DNA of 64,000 bases from Capronia americana (taxonomy: Eukaryota > Ascomycota > Eurotiomycetes > Chaetothyriales > Herpotrichiellaceae), in NCBI GenBank assembly GCA_016110215.1, contig JADWQD010000002.1:806001-870000 (forward strand), written 5' to 3'. A model generated the notes under the pieces. The model saw nothing but the letters and a program-made list of their open reading frames with translations. It had not been told where the DNA came from and made no database searches. Both the position numbers and the translations under genes were made by a program. Below, in pieces: positions 33,153-44,189 of the stretch. The stretch's first letter is position 1, and each line of letters opens with the position of its first letter.

Positions 33153-34354
33153 TCACCTCTCCTTTTCCTTCTCCTTCTCGCCTTCAACGCACCGGTTCTC
33201 CCTCCAATACCAAACCGCCGTGACTACTGCCCCGGGTCCGAAGGCAACGGTCCCTATAACGATAAGTGTTCCGGCTGTCCACATATTAACATCCGCCAGC
33301 CTGACCCTCTTCAAGTCCCAGATCGCTAGGTACGCCCAGAGGAGCGAGCTGGCGAAAATAATCCAGAAGTCGGCCAGGAAGATCCCGTAGATGCCCTGTA
33401 CCAAGGACGTCTGTGTCGAGGGATACAATAGCGGGTCCAACAACATGTGGCTGAAGCTATGCTGGGGGTTCGGCGAGAAGACGACCAAGTAGGTGACAAA
33501 GAGATGTAATATGCCGGTCACCAAGAAGGATGTGAGGTAGATACGGCTAAGGTAAGGGACGTCGGTGTTCCGGTTCTGGGAACTGCGGTCGGTGGTGCTC
33601 CCGCCAGAGTAGAGTTTCGAAAACACCCAGATGAGGATGTCGACATACCAGGGGGAGGGCTGCCAGAAAGCTACTGCCGCCTGAGTCGTCCACATGTCTG
33701 GGGCGGAGTAGGGAATGAATATCAATGCGGTTGGGACGAGGTAGCCGATGACCAGAGCCGGCAGTAGCGCCTTCGCATATGGGAGGGAAACGGTTCGAGG
33801 CTTCGACCAATATGAGTTGCTAGATGTGTCATAGAGATATGCAAGATAGTAAATAGGCACGATGATGGCCCCCCCGACGGTTTGATACAACAGGGCGTAA
33901 ATATAAGTACTGGTTCATGCACGTTAGGCCACACTTGTCATTGGTTCGCACGACAGAGGAGGAAAACTCACAATCTCGTCAAAGCCCGCCTATTTCTCTC
34001 CCTGCAGCTCTCGATGGCCCAGATTGCTAGAACTGCGAAGAACGAAAATAAAAAGTACCCCAAGAACACAAAGAAGCCCGCATCCCAGCCTGAAGCCGCG
34101 TTCATGAATGCCGCGACAAGAAAGCTGAGACCCTGGTCGACAGGCGCTATGCCCGTGTAAGTCGTCCGAAGGGGCAGAGGATGCTCAAGGAATCGGTTAA
34201 CTGTGGTGATAAGCTCCATTTTCTCCGCAATCCCTGATTGTATTGAGGCGATGCGGATCGCGTAAACCGCGCAGATTGAGAGGATGGCGAACACGAGCGC
34301 GAAGAGGATGCCAGTTCCATTTCTGTGGGCTAGAGGGGACGATAGTCGAGCCAT
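33153..34354 (-). CDS. Multi-pass integral membrane protein of unknown function
   Basis: Two exons (34354-33972 and 33909-33153) joined at a phase-2 intron with a CCTAACG branch site give 379 residues. The joined text reads ALTRF-TYIYALLYQTVGG. Hydropathy suggests seven to nine membrane segments, and the C-terminus ends in a short run of alternating Lys and Glu. It carries the pattern APVDQGLSFLVAAFMN, then an aromatic-rich segment, then WAIESCRERNR, then a GGAIIVPIYYLAYL helix. From memory this is similar to a family of fungal membrane proteins that often sit beside terpenoid or other secondary-metabolite genes (PaxA/AtmA-like), but the resemblance is weak. No biosynthetic core gene lies next to it here. 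The start chosen is the ATG that places the first hydrophobic helix near the N-terminus; a longer frame upstream begins without an ATG. Confidence 0.7.
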
Positions 34355-34737
34355 TCTGATAAATCCGTTGGTGTGGCCCTGCTCTTGAAGATTCTCACAC
34401 ACTCTCGAAGAAAAGAACAAGAGGACCGGGCGCGCTGGATGTTAATATATCATCTGGAGCCTAAGCTTTCCGCTCTGGATTGGGAAAAGGACGCGAATGG
34501 TGCATCGCCACGTGACATCAGCCGGTGGGCCTGGTTTCTGGGCGGTGGTGCCTCTTGTCTCCATCCGACGTAATGAAACCACATTAGGATAAGGATTGCT
34601 CCTGCGTCACGGGCAAGGCCATTCCAGGGATGTCGATTCGGCAGTTTTTCCGTTCCTGAAAGATACGAGTAGAAGTCTAGTCAATCCTGGCTGCCGTGTT
34701 CGGTGAGGTGCCAAGGTGGATGTCGAACGCCTGAACA
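34355..34737. other. Short intergenic region
   Basis: A 383-bp interval between the start of the membrane-protein gene and the stop of SEA4, both on the minus strand. Nothing further is recognised; it should contain the membrane-protein promoter and the SEA4 3' end. Confidence 0.5.
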
Positions 34738-37700
34738 TCACTCGTTGCACAGACATCTGCATTCAGGGACGGGACACACACGGTGTTTCTCGAACCACAT
34801 TCGCGCATGAGCGGCGTGACAGCCGTGAGAACACTTGACGCACAGCACCGTGAAGCGAGACATGGCAACGTCCCATTTCCGTGCTGCTTCCGCTTTCTGC
34901 GTTTCCAAGTTGGGCTCTGCCGCTAGAATCAAGGGTCGATCTAGAACAATGTCCGGGACGGAATTAGTGCCCATTTTCACAACATTGGCAACCGGGACTG
35001 CTGTCCGGGTTGAAGAATCAGTCGTCGACGATTTCGATAGCCCCTGTGGCGAGGTCCTCGGTCGAGGCGATCCAGTGCCCTTGACTCCTCCCCTTGCCGA
35101 GGTATCGGGCCCGAGGGTGGTTTGAATGCTGCCTGCAATGCTCGCAGTGAGGTCGAGGCTAGCCTTGCCGGCTTCGTGTTTTGAGGCATGAAGAGTCCCG
35201 TACCAAGGCAAGTAGGACTCATCTGGAACCCCAAGCCACAGATCACAGACACCGCAGCGCGGCAGGTGGCGCTCGCATTTGGGACAGACAGTGCCGATAG
35301 CTGCAGCCTTTTCTTTACTGAGCGGATGTCTGGGTGTGTCGACTGTCTTGTATCCCGGAGATGTCTCCCCATTGGTTCCAGCCTCATGTGCGAGGCTCTG
35401 GGAGCAGTACTGACACACCAGGCGGACCTGTTGTTTCGCGGCAGGTATGAGCGCTCGCCCGGACTCATCTTTGGCAGCGTTCTGGCTGGCAATATCGAAC
35501 CGGACACGGTGGAATCTGAGGTTCCAGCTATTCATCATATGCCTATACGCGTCTTTCCAGGCTGTGAATTTGCGAGTTACCGTCTCCTCGTCGAGATAGC
35601 GTGGCACAGTGGGACAAAGCGCCAGCACCGCAGTTTGTAAGTCGCCAAAGCGCTGAACGTAGTTGCTCATTAGATCGAAAGAAGCCTGTGTGGCTGTACC
35701 AGTGAGGAGAACGCCCTCAATATCTCCTGCAGCGACTGCATCTTTGGTGGCTTGAGCGATATAGTGTGTCAGCCTTGAGTCGTCGTAGTGTCGCAAGACC
35801 ACGCATACTCGATACTTAAGAGGAAGTGACTCTTCTGCGACGACATTCGACCAATCGCCGGTCTTGACATAGGCTAGGATTGCTCGAGCATAGGGATCGG
35901 TTAACTCGTCGGCCAAAGATGTGATCGTGGCTGTCCAGTCGTCCTCCTCGTCTGATTCATCCCCGGTCACAGTGCCTGAGTCACCAGTCTTTGTTCTTTT
36001 GAAGGCCCCTGCAATAGCCATTGCGAGCATTTTGTGAGACTGGTTTGCAGTCTTATTACGAAGAGCCTTGTAGGCAAGCTTACGGTCCATTGCAAACAGA
36101 GCCAATGCTGCGGCCTTTGTATGTTGATTCTTGGTCACCAGCCGTTTGACCATGACTTCGAGCTCCTCGGACGACCAGGCTAAACCGGCGGAGTGAAGGC
36201 AAAGTTGCCTATTAGCAGCATATTCCGTGTCAACACTATTGATACCAGGTACATTCAGACGCCGGACGAGATTTTCGATGATTCGGCCCAGTTTGTGAGA
36301 ACTTGGACCCAGGGTCCGGTTCTTCAGGTCGATGACTTCCATCCAGAGACTATAGACGCCAGCGAACGACAAATCCACGTTATCTTGGGACATGTTGCCA
36401 TTCTTGGAGATCCTGACAGCACGCTCAACCCAGGCCCAGAACGACTGCAGCCAATGAGAGTCCGAGACGATTGCTTTGTTCTGGGATGGATTCAGGAGAT
36501 AGCCAGCTTCACAGCGCAGTCTCTGGACTGAGAGTAGAGTGAGGAGGTCTGAGAAAGGCACATCCGTCTCGTAGAAGCCGAGATCTGCGTGCCATGCCTG
36601 GTCGTCTAGACTGGACATCCTCTTGCCATCAGCAGCTGTCTTAGTCTGTCGAGATTGTTTGAAAGTCTTCCTCAGAGTGTTTCGGGGTTGCGCTCGTCGG
36701 CGTGCTTGATCGATCGTTGCACCGACTTCGGTGGGTTCCGAGGACAGTATTTCGATGGAAGAGGTGCCTTTGCACAGAAACCCGGGAGGAGCAAGCGTTG
36801 TAGGAGTAGGTAATGGACTTGGTAGCTTGAGCTTCACTCGACCGTGTCCATCTAAGGCTAAGATCTTAGGTCGTTTGGTCTTCGTGGTGCTCGTCAGAAA
36901 GTCAAAGGAGACAATCCGCGACTTCTCCTCCATCGGAGCGGATGGGTCCAAATACTGTTTAGCAATGTCTTGCGTCCGATCGAGATAGATATCTTGTGGT
37001 TGGCTTGTCTCCCAAGGCGTGTCATGTTGTTCGACCCTGGAGGATTCAGAGAAATCCCTGCCCAGATTGTACACCTTCAAATTCCCAGTGCTGGAAAGGA
37101 CTCCCAGGCAGCCGCGCTGAGCTTTTGAAAACCTCAAGCTCCAGATGGTACCCGGGCTCTGAATAGCATTCTTCAGCTCAAGCGACAACTCTGGCTGGCG
37201 GTTCTCGTTATTCTGGAAGCCCATGTGTGGGGTATTGACTCGGCTCATCATCCTTCGGTCCCAGACGCATATAGAAGGGTCATTTGTGGGATAGCAGGAC
37301 GCAAAGTAATTCTCATCGAGCCAGTCGATGGCCAAGTTATGGACGCATCTCGTGGCGAATTGAAGACCGTTGCCCACCGAAGGTTCCCTCAGGTCGTAGA
37401 GCCTAACGAATTGACCTTTGACACCCGCAACAAGGAGCGACGGGTCATCTTGAAAGAACTTGAGGCTTGTGATGGGCTCTCCACTTGCCAGCTTGTGTAG
37501 GGGATCGGAGTAATTCTTGGAGAAGCCCTTGGACCCTGGTACAGGCATGCGTTGGTTAAAATCCCATATATTCAAACAGAAGTCGGTGCGGACTTTATCG
37601 AGTCCCGCGGCCAGCAGGTTCTGCGTGCTGAGCGCGACCGCATTGCAGAGGCGCTGGCTTCTAACCTGGAACGATAGAGAGTCTTGGTGGCCTTCAGCAA

Positions 37701-37947
37701 TGTTCAGAAGGGTCGCCTCTCCTCCAGCTTGTCCCACCACAACCAAGTCTTCGTTGGATGGGTGCCAGTCAAAAGCTCGAAATGCCGGAACCTTGGTGGA
37801 GGTGTAGATTGTGTCATACTGCAAATCATCCTTTGCATGGCCGGTAATGTTGCACAAGCGGAAAGACTTGCCCACAACGTCCACATACAGGAAGCGCTGC
37901 TGGCTCCCGGGCAACGAATTCTGAGAGAAGCGGATGGCGGCTTCCAT
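34738..37947 (-). CDS. SEA4: SEA/GATOR2 complex subunit SEA4 (MIOS homologue)
   Basis: An intron-free 1069-residue protein. The N-terminal ~400 residues form a WD40 beta-propeller, with FRAFDWHPSNEDLVVVGQAGGEATLLNI, NIWDFN, ITSLKFFQDDPSLLVAGVKGQFVRLYDLR and ICVWDRR. A helical solenoid fills about 430-850, with an acidic loop DESDEEDDW. A C-terminal zinc-binding RING-like module carries CQYCSQSL, CPKCERHLPRCGVCDLW and CVKCSHGCHAAHARMWF...CPVPECRC. This is the architecture of Mio/Sea4, a vacuolar-membrane component of SEACAT/GATOR2 that activates TORC1 in response to amino acids. The length is close to yeast Sea4 (1038). The start is the first ATG. The gene diverges from EFG1 across only 233 bp, so the two may share a promoter. 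Confidence 0.9.
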   Translation of the reverse strand: MEAAIRFSQNSLPGSQQRFLYVDVVGKSFRLCNITGHAKDDLQYDTIYTSTKVPAFRAFDWHPSNEDLVVVGQAGGEATLLNIAEGHQDSLSFQVRSQRLCNAVALSTQNLLAAGLDKVRTDFCLNIWDFNQRMPVPGSKGFSKNYSDPLHKLASGEPITSLKFFQDDPSLLVAGVKGQFVRLYDLREPSVGNGLQFATRCVHNLAIDWLDENYFASCYPTNDPSICVWDRRMMSRVNTPHMGFQNNENRQPELSLELKNAIQSPGTIWSLRFSKAQRGCLGVLSSTGNLKVYNLGRDFSESSRVEQHDTPWETSQPQDIYLDRTQDIAKQYLDPSAPMEEKSRIVSFDFLTSTTKTKRPKILALDGHGRVKLKLPSPLPTPTTLAPPGFLCKGTSSIEILSSEPTEVGATIDQARRRAQPRNTLRKTFKQSRQTKTAADGKRMSSLDDQAWHADLGFYETDVPFSDLLTLLSVQRLRCEAGYLLNPSQNKAIVSDSHWLQSFWAWVERAVRISKNGNMSQDNVDLSFAGVYSLWMEVIDLKNRTLGPSSHKLGRIIENLVRRLNVPGINSVDTEYAANRQLCLHSAGLAWSSEELEVMVKRLVTKNQHTKAAALALFAMDRKLAYKALRNKTANQSHKMLAMAIAGAFKRTKTGDSGTVTGDESDEEDDWTATITSLADELTDPYARAILAYVKTGDWSNVVAEESLPLKYRVCVVLRHYDDSRLTHYIAQATKDAVAAGDIEGVLLTGTATQASFDLMSNYVQRFGDLQTAVLALCPTVPRYLDEETVTRKFTAWKDAYRHMMNSWNLRFHRVRFDIASQNAAKDESGRALIPAAKQQVRLVCQYCSQSLAHEAGTNGETSPGYKTVDTPRHPLSKEKAAAIGTVCPKCERHLPRCGVCDLWLGVPDESYLPWYGTLHASKHEAGKASLDLTASIAGSIQTTLGPDTSARGGVKGTGSPRPRTSPQGLSKSSTTDSSTRTAVPVANVVKMGTNSVPDIVLDRPLILAAEPNLETQKAEAARKWDVAMSRFTVLCVKCSHGCHAAHARMWFEKHRVCPVPECRCLCNE

Positions 37948-38180
37948 GTTGTCGCCTCACAGAAGGCAACGTGAGGCTCGCGTGAAGTGAAGGTGAACAT
38001 GTCCCAGAAAGGATTAGCGTTCGACCCACTTTGCGCAGGCGGTGACGAGCGGCAGAATCAAAAAAATCCGGGGAATTTCGACCACAGACTCAAGACTCGA
38101 CTGAACTCAAGTTCTGTGTATTCAAACCAACCTTTACCTACCCTCGCTCCTTCCCTCCCGTCCCTTGCGCTCTCACCAGG
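37948..38180. promoter_or_regulatory. Short divergent promoter SEA4/EFG1
   Basis: Only 233 bp separate the two divergent ATGs, so transcription of the nutrient-signalling gene and of the ribosome-biogenesis gene must be initiated from the same short interval. No specific sites are assigned. Confidence 0.5.
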
Positions 38181-39221
38181 ATGGCAAGGAGTCGTGGTCT
38201 TCCACGCCGATCCTCTCCCCGCCCTGTCTCTAATTCGTACCGGCCAAAATCAAGTGGGACTGACAAGTACCGACCAAAATGGGCTCCGCGAGACAACGGA
38301 TCTCGACCTGATCAGCCTAGACTTTACGAATCATACCGACCCGGAGATAGCGCGGAACGCGAGCGGCGAGAAGGTCATAGACGACAGGATGTGCCCGACC
38401 TACCACCCGTGCGGTCTGCTGTCACAAAATCCAAGCGTGAACGAGACACCAATCCCTCTACGAGAATCCATTCGCTGAAGAATCAGTTGGCAAAAGGGCT
38501 CCTCCCTGGCACAATCCGTCAAGAAAAGGAGCGTGAGCTTGCCGCCCTGCTGTTTGAGCAGGAACAGAACAAGCTCAAACAGGATGCCAGGAAGAATCTC
38601 CAACGCTATCACTTCATTCGCTTCATCGAGCGACAGAAATCGGAACGGAATCTCAAAAAATTGGTCAGGGAAAGAGATTCTTGCAATGATGAGAATGCAC
38701 GGAAGGAGCTGGAAAAACAGATACACATTACTGAGGTTGATCTCAACTACGCCAAGTACGCACCTCTGGGGGACAAGTACATTAGCCTGTTTCCGAACGA
38801 CCATGTCGACAACAAGGATAAGAAGAGGCGGGGGAAGTTCCAAATGAATAAACTCGACTTTGCCGTTTTGGATGAGGAGCAGCAGAAGGAGCTTCGCAGT
38901 CAGTACGACCAAGCGGCAAACGTGGTCCGCTCTGCTGCAGGCGACAAACCGCCCTTGTGGTATCAAGTCGAGAAGTTTATGGAACAGGGAGAGGCACAGC
39001 TGGAATTATTACGTGAGGGCAAGCTGACCACTGGCAAACAACTCAAGACCAGCCTGGCTACGCTTGGTGGGAAGGAAGATGCTCAAATGCGAAGCACCAG
39101 TGGACGTGACATGGAAGAGGCAAAGCCCGACTGGTTCGATGATGACGGAGTCATCGATCCTGCCGATCTGGACAGCGACCAAGACGAGGATATGGGCGAC
39201 GGTGGCTTCTTCGAACGCTGA
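38181..39221 (+). CDS. EFG1: rRNA-processing protein EFG1
   Basis: A 346-residue single-exon protein. The conserved Efg1 region begins near residue 95: IHSLKNQLAKGLLPGTIRQEKERELAAL, then a predicted coiled coil, then RYHFIRFIERQKSERNLKKL, and the diagnostic ITEVDLNYAKYAPLGDKYISLFP. Efg1 is a nucleolar factor needed for early cleavages of the 35S pre-rRNA and maturation of 18S rRNA in the small-subunit processome. The N-terminus is Arg/Pro/Ser-rich, and the C-terminus is acidic and disordered. Downstream lies a Trp-Tyr containing segment (PLWYQVEKFMEQGEAQLELL) that is also usual in filamentous fungi. The ATG at 38181 begins the SR-rich tail; the true start could be slightly different because that tail is poorly conserved. 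Confidence 0.9.
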   Translation: MARSRGLPRRSSPRPVSNSYRPKSSGTDKYRPKWAPRDNGSRPDQPRLYESYRPGDSAERERREGHRRQDVPDLPPVRSAVTKSKRERDTNPSTRIHSLKNQLAKGLLPGTIRQEKERELAALLFEQEQNKLKQDARKNLQRYHFIRFIERQKSERNLKKLVRERDSCNDENARKELEKQIHITEVDLNYAKYAPLGDKYISLFPNDHVDNKDKKRRGKFQMNKLDFAVLDEEQQKELRSQYDQAANVVRSAAGDKPPLWYQVEKFMEQGEAQLELLREGKLTTGKQLKTSLATLGGKEDAQMRSTSGRDMEEAKPDWFDDDGVIDPADLDSDQDEDMGDGGFFER

Positions 39222-39941
39222 CTTCGACCCGCGATCGGGCCAGGTACCGCGCCCTTTGCCAGACGTTATGACTTAACGACTCGAGATACCCCCATAGAGC
39301 GGAATGGGACTGGACGGCGAACAGGACGCGACTTGATACTGGCTCAACCATTGATTCTCTCTATTCTCCATTCACTCGTTGGTGCGGTGTGTCTCTGGCC
39401 CTTTTCTTTCCATCCTGCCTACTTCGTATGCTTGTGACATGTTCCACGACATCACGACCTGTGACAAGACAGCCAGGCCTTATTTATACCGACGATCGAC
39501 TGTCGATCTCGAGTCGGTTGACGGTTCTGGACTCAGGAAGTCGGGGTTCGTATCAACACAAAACGTGCCGAGCCAGCTGGGTGAATATCACAAACGCAGA
39601 GGCTTGCGAGAACGAGATCTCCATCGACAATCTCTGCCGGACCAAAAGAACAACCTCCTTCTTGCTACCCTCATATCGACGTCAATTTCCACTCACAGAT
39701 TCATCACACGTTATTACCCATTCAGTTGAGGGTTGTCGTCGTGACGAGTTCGTCCTCTTTGCCTTCCAAGCCATTTATCTATCCGATCACTTGATCTCAA
39801 TTGAAGCTCATACCCACTGCCTGCCGGGAGAAGAGTGTCGACCTTCGAAAGACCTGCCTCGACACGCAGGATTAGCCCATCGTCCCAATACTATAGGAGA
39901 GATTCATAGTGTCAGCCTGCGACTCCAAGTTTTGAGCCACC
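39222..39941. other. Intergenic, mostly leader of the next small gene
   Basis: 720 bp without a supported coding region. The distal half is pyrimidine-rich and probably holds the promoter and leader of the small gene that follows. Confidence 0.45.
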
Positions 39942-40328
39942 ATGCCACCCGAGGGCCAACACCAACACCATCACCGTCACTCCCTCTCACCGATCAAAAA
40001 AGTCAAGGCCGCGCTCGTCAAGTCCTCGAAATCGCCCCCTTCGTCTCCACCCGAGGACTCCACCGAGGACCAGAGAATCGCCGTCGCCGCCTTCGACACT
40101 CGCATCGAAGAGATCTATTTCGACGATCCCAAGTCCCGAGAATGTCTGAGCATCAACCCCGGCGACCACTCACAACATAAGGAGGAGCGCAAGCGCTGCA
40201 CGACGGAGAACTGGCGAGCCGAGATCGAGAGGCGCATCGTGGCCCAATCGAAGATGGTCGACCATGCCTACGCCGACGCACATCCCTTCCGAGAACAAGC
40301 TTATGGGCACGGCGATGGACATAAATGA
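39942..40328 (+). CDS. Small conserved-looking hypothetical protein
   Basis: I do not recognise this 128-residue protein. It starts MPPEGQHQHHHRHSLSP, has a basic Lys-rich linker (PIKKVKAALVKSSKSP) with a likely phosphorylation-prone SPPSSPP patch, then a folded-looking segment (about 48-115) rich in charged helices: AVAAFDTRIEEIYFDD, KEERKRCTTENWRAEIERRIV and HAYADAHPFREQAYG. There is no signal peptide and no membrane segment. Codon use, an ATG in good context (gccaccATGc) and absence of stops support a real gene. Small fungal proteins with an N-terminal His/Ser-rich tail and a helical body are common, but no function can be given. Confidence 0.6.
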   Translation: MPPEGQHQHHHRHSLSPIKKVKAALVKSSKSPPSSPPEDSTEDQRIAVAAFDTRIEEIYFDDPKSRECLSINPGDHSQHKEERKRCTTENWRAEIERRIVAQSKMVDHAYADAHPFREQAYGHGDGHK

Positions 40329-41535
40329 GGTGTCGTGTCGTGTAGTGTGGTATCATATAATGTCATGCCATGCCATTTTTTTCACGACCGGTAGCAGCAC
40401 GAGCCGAGCGAGCGACAGAGATATGGAGAGATGGCTTTCTCCGACGCCGCGCTCCAACGGGAGAGCATTTGGCTCAGGGCCTCTTTCTCTCTCTTCTTAG
40501 TCAGAACCACACCGTGCGAGCTACAGTACAGAGACGGGCCGGTCTCCTCATCCCTCGGAGGGCTCTGATTGCCCTGTCGTCAGGGGATAAAGTAAATATG
40601 AGTGGTCGTACGTACTAGCACTCGCATTTACTGGATGTGCCTGATGTAGTTCACAGTCCCCGGGCTACTCAATGCAGGCCTGCTCCGTACGGAGTACATA
40701 CTGGGTAGCAACAATCTTGAATCACCATCTTGAATCACAATTCAAGCCACGCACCCACACGCGCATGGGGACAAGGGTTATCACGATACGTATTCCATCT
40801 ATACGACATTACATAGTATAACTCGACAGACACGATATGGCAAGATACGGGCATGATATGACACGATATGATATAATGTGATATGTATATGTATATGTAC
40901 ACGATCACATTCCTGTACGAACGGCGTGGCGGCCTGCGTGCTTGTCTGCAGCATACCTACAGTACCTCGTACATAGTACGATAAGGTAGATAAAGGTAGG
41001 TAGATAAGGTAGATAGATATACCGAGTACGAGGTATACACTGTAGCTGCGGATGGTCTTGTGGTCTTTGTCCCTTCCCTGTGTTAAGTAAGGGGTTGTTC
41101 GATTCGACGTCCCGGCCCGGATGGACTGCACTGTTAGTGTACTGTAGTATACCGTAGTGTACTGTACTCTATCTATGTCACTCATAAGGTATGTAGGGAT
41201 AGAGTACACTACTCATGCTGTAGGTGCATAATGCGAAATGCGTAATACGCAACGGTGCGGAAAAGGGAGAGGGAGGGAGGGAGGGAGCATGAAATCCTAC
41301 CTCTGTAGGTAGTCTTCAATTGCGGGAACACTCATCGCTCGCTCGCCCGTGCTTTGTGGCAATTTCGTGTCGTCCACTTACTGGCTCCACACTAACGGGC
41401 GTGATGTGCAATAGTACTCGACGCTCTCTCTTTTAACTGGATAGGATATGTCATGAAACGATTACTCCATATCAGCGATTCGTCTAGTAGGGTACTCTAT
41501 CCACCGGAGGATCTGTTTTCTAGAGAACTGAACTA
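40329..41535. other. Intergenic, low-complexity and AT-skewed
   Basis: 1.2 kb between two convergent genes. No gene is recognised. It contains ATAC/GATA-type low-complexity stretches (about 40790-41215), such as gatatg runs and repeated gtagata or gtac words, and a (gagg)n patch near 41270. Confidence 0.5.
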
Positions 41536-43005
41536 CTATTCACTGGTTGATCTTGAACTTGCACATCCATCGTAGCATAGGAGGCGTCTAAATGGAATAG
41601 CCCCGGGAAGCGACGAGAATGATAGTAATTGTCCCGTCGTGTCTTCGCTGTATTGGCCACACCTCACGTACCACCATTGGATCTCTTCCTTCGCTGCCAG
41701 GACTATTTGTCGTTTGCATGAAGCGCACCGCCGGTCCGGATGCTCTTTCAGGAAGCTGAGATGGTCAAGTACAGTCTGAGGACTACCAGATGGCATATAG
41801 TCGACGAAATCCATTTCTCCTCTGGGATCGAGCTTCGACAACTGACGAAGTACAAGGTCGGTCAGCGACGGGACAGGAGAGTTCTGCGCCAGTCGCGCCG
41901 GGGGTTCGTCGAATTGATGGGCGGCACCAAAGGCCATCCAGAGCTTCAGGTTCCCTTTTTGCATGCGAGGGATGGCGTCCGGGTGGATTCGCTTCTTCGG
42001 CAACCTTTCGAGCTGCTTCCACGGGTTCGGCTGGAGGATCAGCTCCTGCAGGCGGCAGTTGCTGACGAGATCCAGGACCTCGGATGGAAGCTCGGTCAGC
42101 TGGTTTCCTGCGATGTTCAGGGATTCCAGATTGACTAGATCTCTGATCCCCGGCGGGATGGAGCTGAGGTTGTTGTTCCGAAGAGACAAAAGACGGAGGT
42201 TCCGAAGATCGAGAACCGCACTGGGGACTTTTGTAAAGAGGTTGTTGCCCAGGAACAGACGGAGGCGGGGCTCGAGATCGGTGCCAATGTGAAGCATTCC
42301 TGGCGCGATCTCTTCTTGTTTGCTGAGCGTATTCAGGGTGGTGACTTCCGACGGCAGACTGGACAGAGACATGACGCTGAAAATTATCAGAGCAGTGTTC
42401 TGTACGAATGCAGTTGGGGCCGGAACTACTTACGACAAATCCACATCCTCCTTGCCCAACTCGAGACACTGGCTGACAACGTGGCACACGGCTTCGTGCT
42501 CCTTTGGCATTTGCACGGCAGCCCGCAGAGCCAGTCTTGTTCTGGGCGTCGACTCCAGGTCCTCGCTAGACCACAATCGCGGACGCTGAAGACCCTGGGT
42601 GTTCTTCTCACTGGACCTTTCTTGGTCTTTCAAGAACTCGTCCTCCATGGTGAACGAATCGCTTGATAAAGGCTCTTCGCTCTCACTGCCCATGAATATT
42701 CCGGAATCGAAGTTCCTCCTGAACTCGCGTTTCTTCCTGTGGCTCGTCCTCGTACCGCTCTTAGCCGGGTGAAGGTCCCACCAGGTGCCTCTGAACGTGT
42801 GCTTCTTCCTCCTGCCAACGGCATAGTTCTCGGCACCGGGCGCGGTTTCGTCACTGGAAAAGGTAGCTGGGTCGCTGGATGTAGCGGGTTCATCATCGTA
42901 TTCGGAAAGTGTTCTCTTTCGAGTCAGCAGGAAGGACGGATGAGAATGTCCTCGAATGTCTGCTTGCGAAGGTTGAGAGAGTGGAGGAAGCTCAGGTTCG
43001 TCCAT
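41536..43005 (-). CDS. Leucine-rich-repeat protein
   Basis: Two exons (43005-42434, 42376-41536) joined in phase 2 give 470 residues. Residues 1-190 are disordered, with a basic RRKKHTFRGTWWDLHP patch and Ser/Glu-rich stretches. About residues 225-295 contain three to four LRRs with the LxxLxLxxNxLxxIP consensus (LRLFLGNNLFTKVP, LRLLSLRNNNLSSIP, LESLNIAGNQLTELP), followed by LQELILQPNPW as the capping repeat. The C-terminal ~150 residues hold RRCASCKRQIVLAAKEEIQWWYVRCG, which could bind zinc. Proteins with this order (disordered tail, few LRRs, Cys-containing end) are conserved in filamentous ascomycetes but have no assigned function that I know of. The start is the first ATG of the long frame (MDEPELPPLSQPS). 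Confidence 0.82.
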
Positions 43006-44189
43006 GTCGGGAATTAACGAGGCGGAGCGACCGTGGATAAATCAGTAAAACGTGCATGCGACAGTAGACAGATCAGTGAACGTGCATACAACCGTAGATA
43101 AGTCAGTAAAATCTGCTTCGAGAACGAGCGACGAGTGGCAAGGTATGAGTAGAAGAAGCAGGCTCAGAGACTGTGTACGAGTACTGTAGAGAGAGCCTGA
43201 CGCGTCTCGGAAAGACGTCGCGTGGTGTTGATGACGGATGACAAGCCCGCAGTCGGCATCCCCACATCCAGCCCTACCGTACAAGTCGCAGCCATCAGCT
43301 TGGTCCGTGACCGCAACCCCTTCAGAAAATTGACATTGGCACCGATAGCTCCGCCGACTCTGAATGAATGTTCTAAAAATGTGGTTGTGTCATTAAAGCC
43401 TTGTGTTACCACTGCAGGAAGGCCGAGGGGCAGCTCTCCGGGGAGACGGCGATCTTCCTACGACCATGAGAAACTCCAGAGGTGTATCCAGCCGTGAACA
43501 AGACATCAAGTACCGAGTGACTCTCCGGGGTGAGTCAGTGACCACGGTTGAAGGTTTGCAACGGCTGACGCATGCCGCGGCAACGTGGTGGTTCGCGAGA
43601 TCCAAGGTACTGTACGAGAAAAGTGAGACACGCCTATGTTTCATCATGTTTCTTGATTCAATTACAAGACTTTGGCTCAACTAGCTAAATGTACATCTGC
43701 GGTGCGAACAGAGACTGAGGACTCGCTTTGCATGCTTCCAGGGTATATGGACGAAGCAGCTCATCATGTCGGTCGTGATTCCCCAAGCCATGCCCCCCTT
43801 CCCCCACCACATGACCCTTCACTCCCCAGCAGTCGAATTCGCAAACCTGGGGCTTGTCCATTCCCCATATCCGAAGCTCTCAAGGGGATATGCGTGGAGC
43901 AACTGGCGGCCCATGTCCATCTGCGCCCCAGGCGTTGATTGATGTCGCCCTCAGACCAGCGGGTAGACCATGAAAGTACCGGCTGCGGTACAGTCAATGT
44001 TCCCAAATTTACTCCTCCATGGTGTTCTCCAAGCTCTCCCAGAGATGAATGTTCGTAGATCAAATGGGTATAAAAACCGGCAACTAGTGCTCGTGACAAG
44101 AAACGTTGACTCAGTCAAGACAAGGAAATGAAAGGTGTCGATGGGCTGCCCAGTGGCTCCTGGGCATATCGACCATGTCCGACTCCAGG
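43006..44189. other. Intergenic region
   Basis: 1.2 kb holding the promoter of the LRR gene and the 3' end of the GPI-protein gene. A short tandem near 43043-43106 repeats tcagtaaaacgtgca- and acagtaga-type words about 25-30 bp apart. No gene is recognised. Confidence 0.5.
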
